Source: Fidelibacterota bacterium
GTDB lineage: Bacteria; Fidelibacterota; Marinisomatia; Marinisomatales; TCS55
Direction: 5' to 3'
DNA: 5,788 nucleotides
Assembly (NCBI GenBank): GCA_002701945.1
Contig: NZXJ01000047.1
Location: forward strand, 1-5,788
Position 1 is the stretch's first letter. The number at the start of each line of letters is the position of its first letter. Shown piece by piece: positions 1-5,788 of this stretch. Under the pieces are notes generated by a model that saw only the letters and a program-made list of their open reading frames with translations, was not told the origin of the DNA and searched no databases. Position numbers and translations under genes: made by a program.

Positions 1-1730
1 AATACCCATTGACTCATATTAAAAATAGAATCTGAAGGATTATAAATTTCAACCCAATCTTCAGGATCAAAATTATCACTTGAATTATAATTTATTTCAT
101 TAATTGTTGGTACAGAACCAGCCAAGGGTAATGATCCTATTGTATATTGAAAAAATTCTCTTTCAGCTTTCCTTGGTTCCATAATAACAGCATCATTATT
201 CCTTGCTCTTACATAGTACTTTACATTATCCCCATTAGATACAAATGGTACAAGAGCACCATATATATTATCATTTGCATTTTCATCATCATGCAAACCA
301 TCATCAAACATTTCTATTGAGTTAAAAAAAGTAGAATATTCACTTATTGTGACCATCAGTTCAACTTGATTAGCATCTTCAACAGTTGCATTTATAAATA
401 CAGAGTCACCTGGGAACGGATTAGTATTATCCTGAGTTACTGAAAATATAGTTGGAGATGATTTAGAAATTTCTGAATCATTTAGTAAATATGTTCTTCT
501 TGGACCTACAGTAGAAACAATTCCACAAATATCTATAAAATCTGTATCTAAGTAATTGGTTACATTGTAGCGAAAATAATTTCCTAATGTAAATGGGTAA
601 AATAAATTGGGATCATTCAATGCATAGGATTCAATACTATCTTGAATCTCAGTTGCCCAGCTATAATAATATTCTGTATTATATATTTCATCAATAATCG
701 TACGCATGTGCGCAGTATATATTAATTTATATAGTGGAACATCCATTAGTTTGCTGAACAGTGGCCTACCTGAATCATTTTCATAAAAAAAAGGGTCATG
801 GTGATATACCCAATAAGCATTTCCACCAAACCAGAGAAATAGATTAATTACACTTCCTCCAAAGGATTGGTCTTTATCCCAGGGAATAACTTCGAACTGA
901 CCACTAGCACTTCGATACAAATAATAATTATGTGGTAAAAACGGAAATATATAACTGTCAAGGTCGGGAATTACAACAGATGAGGCAAAATACCATAATA
1001 CACGATCAACATTTAATATTTGTTCAATATTTTCCGTATCATAATTAAGTGTAGATATCAACTCAATTAAATCTGACCAGCCATGTTCTGATTTTAATTC
1101 ATAACCATATTGATAATCAAAAGCATTAGAATCTGCTCCATGCCACACCAAATCAGGCCACGCTAGATAATCTTCACCATATTGAAATTGAGGTTCACAT
1201 TTAAAAAAAGTTCCTTGATCGTTACCAAAATGTTTACGAAGAAATTGTTTATTGATGGACTCAGCATTTACATATAAGCCTAAATCTTCACCATAAATAG
1301 ATACATTTACATATCCTGCTTGTGGTGTTGGTAAATAAAAGCCAGAGGATAAATAACCAATTGTTTCTCTTACAAATGTGGGGTCAAATAGGGAATTAGA
1401 AAGTTTAAGTTTCTCAAATCCCATTATATTTTTGTCATCATGAACAAATTCAACATCTATATTAAAGGGTACTTTTGGGTTATTACTCTCATTTGCTTCT
1501 ACAAAAGAAGAGTTTCCTTTATATCTCACCCCAACGCTATCATAAATGACCCCATTAAATGTTATATCAGCCAAAAGATAACTCTTATCATCTGCATACC
1601 ACCTTGCTTCTAATATAGAATCATAGTTTGCATCATAAAAATCTATATTCATATGGTGAACTGTATAAGGATCATACAGTTCTTGACCCAATAGATAAGA
1701 AGATAAAATTATAAAAAATATATTTCGCAA
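1..1730 (-). CDS. Secreted CotH-kinase-like protein with Ig-like and lamin-tail domains (C-terminus off the window)
   Basis: The frame is open for 576 codons from a TTG at 1730 to the left window edge, so the 3' end is missing. An in-frame TAA at 1748-1746 leaves only six codons before this TTG and none is ATG, GTG or another TTG. The TTG start gives a short signal peptide, MRNIFFIILSSYLLG, followed by QELYDPYTV. Residues about 25-400 resemble the CotH family (spore-coat protein H, an atypical secretory-pathway protein kinase): DPTFVRETIGYLS (117-129), GLYVNAESINKQF (151-163), NYYLYR (268-273) and the hallmark IPWDKDQSFGG (282-292) with its acidic pair. Residues about 424-530 look like an Ig-like 'choice-of-anchor' segment with an acidic DDGLHDDENANDN run. 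Residues from about 537 (INEINYNSSD, DWVEIYNPSD) begin a lamin-tail (LTD) domain. A type IX secretion sorting signal would be expected further downstream but cannot be seen. The gene starts 25 bases after the peroxidase/beta-helix stop codon, so the two are probably co-transcribed. Kinase activity and substrate are inferred from the family only. Confidence 0.88.
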   Translation of the reverse strand, partial: MRNIFFIILSSYLLGQELYDPYTVHHMNIDFYDANYDSILEARWYADDKSYLLADITFNGVIYDSVGVRYKGNSSFVEANESNNPKVPFNIDVEFVHDDKNIMGFEKLKLSNSLFDPTFVRETIGYLSSGFYLPTPQAGYVNVSIYGEDLGLYVNAESINKQFLRKHFGNDQGTFFKCEPQFQYGEDYLAWPDLVWHGADSNAFDYQYGYELKSEHGWSDLIELISTLNYDTENIEQILNVDRVLWYFASSVVIPDLDSYIFPFLPHNYYLYRSASGQFEVIPWDKDQSFGGSVINLFLWFGGNAYWVYHHDPFFYENDSGRPLFSKLMDVPLYKLIYTAHMRTIIDEIYNTEYYYSWATEIQDSIESYALNDPNLFYPFTLGNYFRYNVTNYLDTDFIDICGIVSTVGPRRTYLLNDSEISKSSPTIFSVTQDNTNPFPGDSVFINATVEDANQVELMVTISEYSTFFNSIEMFDDGLHDDENANDNIYGALVPFVSNGDNVKYYVRARNNDAVIMEPRKAEREFFQYTIGSLPLAGSVPTINEINYNSSDNFDPEDWVEIYNPSDSIFNMSQWV

Positions 1731-1755
1731 ATTATATTTCTTGGATTAATAGGTA

Positions 1756-4062
1756 TTAACCAAAAATATTGAATAAAAATCTCCATACCCTAAAGTTTGT
1801 TTTTCTTGCTATCCATGACCAATTTTTATTGGGAAGAGTTGGCGGAATACTAGTAACATTCTTTTCATCCCAATTATTATTATAACCAGTTACATCCCAG
1901 AGCAAATCTGCCCCATCTAATCCAGAATCTTTGACAATCTTAGCTGGATCATATCCATTATTCCTATAATCATTTTGATGCAACCAGCACGCATCCGGAA
2001 TAGGATCAACATCATAAGCAAAATCTTTACCAAAAAATAAGTCCAATCCTATCACGGCCGCACCAAAGGATTGATTATCATGGAATCGATTGCCTGTGAC
2101 TTCTACGCTATCTCCAGCCATTATCATTAAACCAGTTCCCTGTGGAACATTGCTTACAATTGATCCAGGCTCACCAAAATTGACATGATTATTTTCATAT
2201 ATATAATTATTTATGATTTTACAATTTAGCGAGACCTTTGATGGATTATTTGGTAATAGAAATACTAAAATCCCACCCGCATTATCATAAACTTCATTAT
2301 TCTCAACTAATGCATTAACTGAATTTTCAATTTCAATCCCCGTAACATTTCCATATGTAATATTATTTCTAACTACAATATCTTTAGATTGACCAATATA
2401 TATCCCAGCATCACGAATTCCTGTTACGCTACAATCTTCAACAAGAACACCAACACATTCTACAGGATATAAACCGTACAAACCGGTGTTCTCACAATGT
2501 ATATTTCTGAAAGTAACAGCGCTTGACCTGTTTAACATTAAACCATTGGCTGTATAATTCTTAATAATTAAACTATTGATTTCAATGTTGCTACCAGTAC
2601 CTACTCCAGCATCTGGTAATGTATTCTTACCATTTAATACCGGTAAATCTCCATTTTTAGCATCTCCCATTATTGTGATATTTGATTTATCAATCATGAG
2701 AGTTTCGAAGTATTCACCAAACCTCACTAATACTGTATCATTCTCTTCTGCAATCTCTATTCCATCTTGGATGCTCTGTCCAGGTTTAATAATTAATTTT
2801 TTTCCAATTCTCTCAATATTTATCTCTTCGGTTTTAACATAATCAATTTTTTTTCGTTTCACTTCAGAAGACTGATTATCTAAAGATGAAACAACAGGTA
2901 AAGAAGAGGGAACTTTTATCGGAATAGTGGGCTTATTTGATTCATCAGTAAGTGAATGCATGAATGCTACCAAGTCATCACGTTCTTCATGAGTTAAATC
3001 AAACTTTCTTATTTTATCATCAAGTTGTGACCCTTTGAATCCATGGGCCCTACCACCGCCGGTTGCATAAAAATCCACTACTTCGTCCAATGTTTTAAAT
3101 ACACCATTATGCATGTAGGGAGCAGTTAAAGCTATATTCCTTAATGTTGGTACTTTAAACGCATGTTCATATCCCTTTCCTACTATCTCTCCACGACCCA
3201 AATCCAATTCAGTATTATTAATATTTGGTACACCTATAGCTTTGAAATCAGGATTATTAAATGTTGGAAAATTATGACATTCAAAACATCTTGTTTTTAA
3301 AGAACGAAATAGATTTAAACCTTTTCTTTCTGATTTGCTTAAGGCTGAATGATCTCCTTTAGCATATTGATCAAAGCGAGTATTATTTGCAGTTAATGTT
3401 TTTTCAAATGAAGCAATTGCAAATGTAACATTTTCAAAAGTGATGGATTTTGTTCTATCACTATTTTCAAAAGCTTCATTAAATAATTGAACATATTCAG
3501 GAATATCCAACAACTCTTTAATAAGCTCATCTTTATTCTGCGCCATTTCATTCATATCTTGAATTGGAAAAGAAGCTTGATGTTCAAGATCATCTGCCCG
3601 TCCATCCCAATACTGTTTATGATTATATCCAGAATTCCATATTGTAGGAGAGTTACGACGTAAGACTACCCCTCCTACTCGATTTTGGCCAACACCTTTT
3701 CCTCCATGCCCCATTGATAATTCTCTATTATCCGTGAAACCTAGGTCAGGGTGATGACAATGAGCACAGGATACATTATTATCACCTGAAAGCAAAGGGT
3801 CAAAATATAATAATTTACCTAGCGCCTCCTTTTTTAATGTCGCAGAATTATTTATTCGTTCTGGCATTTTAGGAAAGCCTCTGATCAGATTAGCTGAAGA
3901 GGTAATAGTTCCAAAAAAATCATTAATAAAAGTGAGTTGATATAGATTATTATAATTACCGCCCATCTTTTTATCTAATGAAGATACTGGTATGATTAAG
4001 AGTAGTAGATATACTCCAATTATAATAAAAATAATTTGAAATATTTTTCTCATAGGAACCAA
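1756..4062 (-). CDS. Di-haem MauG/CcpA-type peroxidase fused to a TIGR03805-like parallel beta-helix domain
   Basis: This 768-residue exported protein has two parts. Residues 5-27 form a basic start plus a hydrophobic stretch (a signal peptide or membrane anchor). Residues about 75-372 are a di-haem cytochrome c peroxidase/MauG domain. Its two haem-binding motifs are CAHCH (99-103, bases 3754-3768) and CFECH (259-263, bases 3274-3288). Other family signatures are LGKLLYFDPLLSG (81-93), RNSPTIWN (136-143), YWDGRADDLEHQ (151-162), KVPTLRNIALTAPYMHNGVF (303-322) and VVDFYATGGG (328-337). In classical CcpA enzymes the distal ligand of the C-terminal haem is Met. Here Tyr332 appears to take that place, as in MauG. 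A Lys/Ser/Pro-rich linker (373-420) follows. Residues about 421-735 are a right-handed beta-helix starting KPGQSIQDGIEIAEENDTV. The GLYPVECVGVLVED, DAGIYIGQS, GIEIENS and GGILVF motifs are typical of TIGR03805. An Asn ladder recurs at 520, 543 (Asp), 567, 589, 619 and 658. The tail (747-768) is aromatic and cationic. The protein probably acts in the periplasm or on the outer surface, reducing peroxide or oxidising a partner; its substrate is unknown. The fusion itself is unusual. Confidence 0.93.
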   Translation of the reverse strand: MVPMRKIFQIIFIIIGVYLLLLIIPVSSLDKKMGGNYNNLYQLTFINDFFGTITSSANLIRGFPKMPERINNSATLKKEALGKLLYFDPLLSGDNNVSCAHCHHPDLGFTDNRELSMGHGGKGVGQNRVGGVVLRRNSPTIWNSGYNHKQYWDGRADDLEHQASFPIQDMNEMAQNKDELIKELLDIPEYVQLFNEAFENSDRTKSITFENVTFAIASFEKTLTANNTRFDQYAKGDHSALSKSERKGLNLFRSLKTRCFECHNFPTFNNPDFKAIGVPNINNTELDLGRGEIVGKGYEHAFKVPTLRNIALTAPYMHNGVFKTLDEVVDFYATGGGRAHGFKGSQLDDKIRKFDLTHEERDDLVAFMHSLTDESNKPTIPIKVPSSLPVVSSLDNQSSEVKRKKIDYVKTEEINIERIGKKLIIKPGQSIQDGIEIAEENDTVLVRFGEYFETLMIDKSNITIMGDAKNGDLPVLNGKNTLPDAGVGTGSNIEINSLIIKNYTANGLMLNRSSAVTFRNIHCENTGLYGLYPVECVGVLVEDCSVTGIRDAGIYIGQSKDIVVRNNITYGNVTGIEIENSVNALVENNEVYDNAGGILVFLLPNNPSKVSLNCKIINNYIYENNHVNFGEPGSIVSNVPQGTGLMIMAGDSVEVTGNRFHDNQSFGAAVIGLDLFFGKDFAYDVDPIPDACWLHQNDYRNNGYDPAKIVKDSGLDGADLLWDVTGYNNNWDEKNVTSIPPTLPNKNWSWIARKTNFRVWRFLFNIFG

Positions 4063-4070
4063 TATTACCT
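4063..4070 (-). promoter_or_regulatory. Ribosome binding site favouring the TTG start of the peroxidase/beta-helix gene
   Basis: Read on the minus strand, TAGGTAATATTG places AGG five bases ahead of the TTG at 4062. The alternative ATG at 4053 would sit about 14 bases from the same AGG and has no purine-rich sequence of its own (GGTTCCT precedes it). Spacing therefore favours the TTG start, MVPMRKIF. Either choice leaves the signal peptide intact, differing by only three residues. Confidence 0.4.
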
Positions 4071-4086
4071 ACAATATTATTAATTA

Positions 4087-4092
4087 ATTATA
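4087..4092 (-). promoter_or_regulatory. Candidate -10 element (TATAAT) ahead of the peroxidase/beta-helix gene
   Basis: The minus strand reads an exact TATAAT here, 24 bases before the TTG start at 4062. No good -35 hexamer lies at 16-18 bases; the best candidates there are weak, such as CTAAAT or ACTAAA. In DNA this AT-rich an exact hexamer arises easily by chance, so this is only a candidate for a promoter driving the peroxidase-CotH pair separately from the small gene upstream. Confidence 0.22.
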
Positions 4093-4096
4093 AAGA

Positions 4097-4118
4097 TTAG
4101 TAACTCTGGATTTAGTAA
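4097..4118 (-). repeat. Short direct repeat TTACTAA, two copies 15 bases apart
   Basis: On the minus strand TTACTAA occurs at 4118-4112 and again at 4103-4097, separated by ATCCAGAG. The copies sit just upstream of the candidate TATAAT, where an activator or repressor could bind. A 7-base AT-rich repeat can easily be accidental, so any regulatory role is speculative. Confidence 0.2.
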
Positions 4119-4136
4119 AAGGATATTATTAACTAA

Positions 4137-4265
4137 TTAATCTCCCTCTCTTCTATCTTTTCCTTTTCTTCTATCATCGCCTGACCTTTTATCATTATTT
4201 GTTTGCTGTTCATCTTGTCTTCTGGCATCACTTCTTCTATCATTAATTGTTCGTTTATCTTGCAT
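4137..4265 (-). CDS. 42-residue Arg/Asp-rich small protein of unknown function
   Basis: An ATG at 4265 opens a 42-codon frame ending in TAA at 4139-4137. It is preceded by AGAGGA exactly six bases upstream, the best ribosome binding site in the window, which is the main reason to treat it as real. The product is almost entirely polar: it starts MQDKRTINDRRSDARRQD, has no signal peptide or membrane segment, has no Cys, Trp, Phe, Tyr or Leu, and is very rich in Arg, Lys and Asp. It is built of imperfect units: NDRRSDARRQD, then NDKRSGDD, DRRKGKD and DRREGD. Similar DRRSG-DRR strings occur as disordered, charged segments in other bacterial proteins, but I do not recognise a defined family. It is likely disordered and may bind nucleic acid or an acidic partner (inference). 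It lies 84 bases after the Lon-domain gene and 74 bases before the peroxidase gene, in the same direction. Confidence 0.62.
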   Translation of the reverse strand: MQDKRTINDRRSDARRQDEQQTNNDKRSGDDRRKGKDRREGD

Positions 4266-4271
4266 TTTATT

Positions 4272-4277
4272 TCCTCT
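4272..4277 (-). promoter_or_regulatory. Strong Shine-Dalgarno sequence of the 42-residue gene
   Basis: The minus strand reads AGAGGAAATAAAATG: a core AGAGGA, a six-base A/T spacer and then ATG. Both match and spacing are near ideal. The larger genes in this window have much poorer sites, so the strength of this one supports translation of the small frame. Confidence 0.6.
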
Positions 4278-4349
4278 ATTTATTTTTAATTATGTTCATT
4301 GGTTTAATATAGATCTCTAACTATGATGTACTCTAGTAAAAAATAAATT

Positions 4350-4940
4350 CTAAGCTTCAGATATTTGTTGCCCATTTGATCCAAAATTTGAAATTGACAT
4401 AATAGCAGTAAATAATTTACTAATGATTTTAAGTCTATTATTTTCTTGATTCTCTTCAAGAAGTTCTTGTTTTATTTTATTTGGAAGGTTTATGAACTCT
4501 ATAAAGTCAAATGATCTTTTTTTATTAATATGACGTTCCATATCCTCATTAATTCCCAATTTTAACAAAATATGTAGATATTGATCTTTTATCTTATCTA
4601 ATAAATTTTGATTAATTTGCTTCTCATCTTTGAAAAACGAAATAGTACCAATCCACAAATTATCATTCTCCTGAATCTTATTCTGAATATGAAAACAGTT
4701 TTGACCTTCAACAATAATATCAAATTCACCAGTAGGATATTCTTTAATAACGTTTATGATTTTTACTGAGCAGCCAATACTCTTAAGCCCTTCCTTATCT
4801 TGAAAAACTATACCAAAAGGATCCCCTGATTTAATGCTATTTTTAATCATTCTTTTATATCGAGGCTCAAATATATGTAAAGGTATTTTTTCTTTTGGAA
4901 GTGCAACAATATTTAACGGGAAAAGGGGAATATTTTTCAT
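4350..4940 (-). CDS. Lon substrate-binding (LonN) domain protein, stand-alone
   Basis: This 196-residue protein matches the N-terminal substrate-binding domain of Lon protease (PF02190). It opens with the signature IPLFPLNIVALP (residues 4-15) followed by LHIFEPRYKRMI (21-32). Further conserved elements are GDPFGIVF (39-46), IGCSVKIINVIKEYPTGEFD (55-74) and IIVEGQNCFHI (75-85). Residues about 105-180 are helical and charged, as in the four-helix part of LonN. There is no AAA+ ATPase module and no Ser-Lys protease domain, and the length fits the usual 190-220 residues of stand-alone members. Such proteins are soluble and cytoplasmic. Their role is not settled, though binding of misfolded or unstructured proteins is presumed from the Lon homology. 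The ATG at 4940 places the family signature at the extreme N-terminus as expected, but no clear Shine-Dalgarno sequence precedes it. The gene lies 59 bases after the dehalogenase stop. That gap and the 84 bases downstream show no convincing terminator. Confidence 0.9.
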   Translation of the reverse strand: MKNIPLFPLNIVALPKEKIPLHIFEPRYKRMIKNSIKSGDPFGIVFQDKEGLKSIGCSVKIINVIKEYPTGEFDIIVEGQNCFHIQNKIQENDNLWIGTISFFKDEKQINQNLLDKIKDQYLHILLKLGINEDMERHINKKRSFDFIEFINLPNKIKQELLEENQENNRLKIISKLFTAIMSISNFGSNGQQISEA

Positions 4941-4999
4941 TTCAAATTTATAATTCTCAAAAGGTATTCTTAATTACTTATCTAATTTATATAAATCAA

Positions 5000-5788
5000 T
5001 TAATATTTATCTATAAAGTCTACAATCATTTGTGCTAATTCTGGACCACTATCCTCTTGCAAAAAATGACCAGCACTTTGAATAGTTTTATGGGGCATTC
5101 CATTGCAACCAGGTATAAGTTTTTGGAATATACTATCTCCTCCTTTAGTTATAGGATCAGAATCACTAAAAGCTGTTAAGAAAGGCTTCTGCCATTGTTT
5201 CAATTTTTCCCATGCTTTACGGTTTGCTTTTGATGCAGGATCATTTTGTACTGTTGGTACTATCATAGGGAATCTTCTTGCTGCTGATTTATAATTTTCA
5301 TTTGGAAAAGGTGCATCATATCCCTTTTGAACTTCCTCACTTAACTTGCTAACACACCCAGATGCAATTATTTTTGATACATTAAACACCGGTGTTATTT
5401 GAGAAAATTCCTGCCATTTTAAAAATGCATCAGACGCTTTATAATCTCCTGTTGGTAGAAAAGTATTAGATGCAATAATACGTTTAAATCTATCTTCTTG
5501 TTCTGCAGCAATCCTTAAACCAATTAATCCACCCCAGTCTTGACAGAATAATGTAATATTCATTAATTCTAAGTTTTCTATAAATTTAGTAATCCAATCC
5601 ACATGTTTCTTATAAGTATAATCTTCCTGATTTATAAGTTTATCAGATTTTCCAAAACCTACTAGATCAGGCGCAATAACTCTATATCCATTATCTGATA
5701 AAATAGGTATCATTTTTCTATATAAGTATGACCAGGACGGCTCACCATGTATTAATAATATAACTTCCTCTACTGACTCTCCCTCATC
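5000..5788 (-). CDS. Haloalkane dehalogenase, class I (DhlA-like); N-terminus off the window
   Basis: The visible 262 residues end at TAA 5002-5000. The frame is open to the right edge, so roughly 40 N-terminal residues are missing compared with the ~300-310 usual for the family; the internal ATG at 5713 is not the start. The enzyme is a cytoplasmic alpha/beta hydrolase that cleaves carbon-halogen bonds of haloalkanes with water, giving an alcohol and a halide. Counting from the window edge, HGEPSWS (14-20) is the oxyanion/halide loop. QDWGG carries the nucleophile Asp84 and halide-binding Trp85. FLKWQEFSQ supplies the likely second halide Trp125 in the cap, the class I arrangement. SDSDPIT gives the acid Asp211, and AGHFLQED the base His241. 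The VIAPDLVGFGKSDK and YDAPFPNENYKSAARRFP segments are also typical of DhlA relatives. All catalytic residues are present, so it should be active, but the natural substrate cannot be read from sequence. Confidence 0.93.
   Translation of the reverse strand, partial: DEGESVEEVILLIHGEPSWSYLYRKMIPILSDNGYRVIAPDLVGFGKSDKLINQEDYTYKKHVDWITKFIENLELMNITLFCQDWGGLIGLRIAAEQEDRFKRIIASNTFLPTGDYKASDAFLKWQEFSQITPVFNVSKIIASGCVSKLSEEVQKGYDAPFPNENYKSAARRFPMIVPTVQNDPASKANRKAWEKLKQWQKPFLTAFSDSDPITKGGDSIFQKLIPGCNGMPHKTIQSAGHFLQEDSGPELAQMIVDFIDKY

Noticed and set aside
1650..1652. ATG (Met27 of the CotH-like protein) as the start codon
   Set aside because: It would remove the signal peptide and the LYDPYTV segment expected at the mature N-terminus of this kind of protein.
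2576..2842. 88-codon open frame on the plus strand
   Set aside because: It lies wholly inside the beta-helix part of the large minus-strand gene, matches no recognisable family and is best explained as an antisense shadow.
4051..4053. ATG at 4053 as the start of the peroxidase/beta-helix gene
   Set aside because: Not excluded, but it lacks a properly spaced Shine-Dalgarno sequence, while the TTG at 4062 has AGG five bases upstream. The difference is only three residues.
4320..4349. Possible terminator after the Lon-domain gene
   Set aside because: Only a four-base stem (TACT/AGTA) with a two-base loop can be formed; the nearby A/T run is ordinary for this AT-rich DNA.
5103..5294. 63-codon open frame on the plus strand
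   Set aside because: It is antisense to the well-supported dehalogenase and has no family features of its own.
5000..5713. Dehalogenase starting at the ATG at 5713
   Set aside because: The frame continues upstream to the window edge and encodes the essential HGEPSWS loop, so this ATG is internal (the Met of YLYRKM).

Overview
This 5.8-kb window is AT-rich and carries five genes, all on the minus strand and closely spaced (gaps of about 59, 84, 74 and 25 bases). In transcription order, from the right edge to the left, they are: a class I haloalkane dehalogenase (its start lies off the right edge); a stand-alone Lon substrate-binding-domain protein; a 42-residue Arg/Asp-rich peptide gene; a 768-residue envelope protein that fuses a MauG-type di-haem peroxidase to a parallel beta-helix domain; and a secreted CotH-kinase-like protein with a lamin-tail domain (its C-terminus lies off the left edge). 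No tRNA, rRNA, insertion sequence or CRISPR array was seen, and no gene-free stretch exceeds 300 bases.

The organism is most likely a Gram-negative, probably marine member of the Fibrobacterota-Chlorobiota-Bacteroidota group or a relative such as Neomarinimicrobiota. This is inferred from the AT-rich composition, the CotH plus Ig-like plus lamin-tail architecture common in secreted proteins of those phyla, the periplasmic c-type haem protein and the dehalogenase. No marker gene is present, so the assignment is tentative.

The right half (4350-5788) encodes two soluble, apparently cytoplasmic proteins with no obvious link to each other beyond orientation. The left half (1-4062) encodes two exported proteins separated by only 25 bases, so they are probably co-transcribed and may work together at the cell envelope. 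The central 4063-4349 stretch holds the small charged-peptide gene, which has an excellent ribosome binding site, and a weak promoter candidate for the peroxidase-CotH pair.

The most noteworthy item is the peroxidase/beta-helix fusion. Its C-terminal half resembles the beta-helix family TIGR03805, which has no known function and is known to occur beside, or fused to, a second exported family. Here the partner is a di-haem MauG/CcpA-type domain that keeps both CXXCH motifs, and a CotH-like protein follows directly. Together these suggest an undescribed extracytoplasmic redox or modification module.
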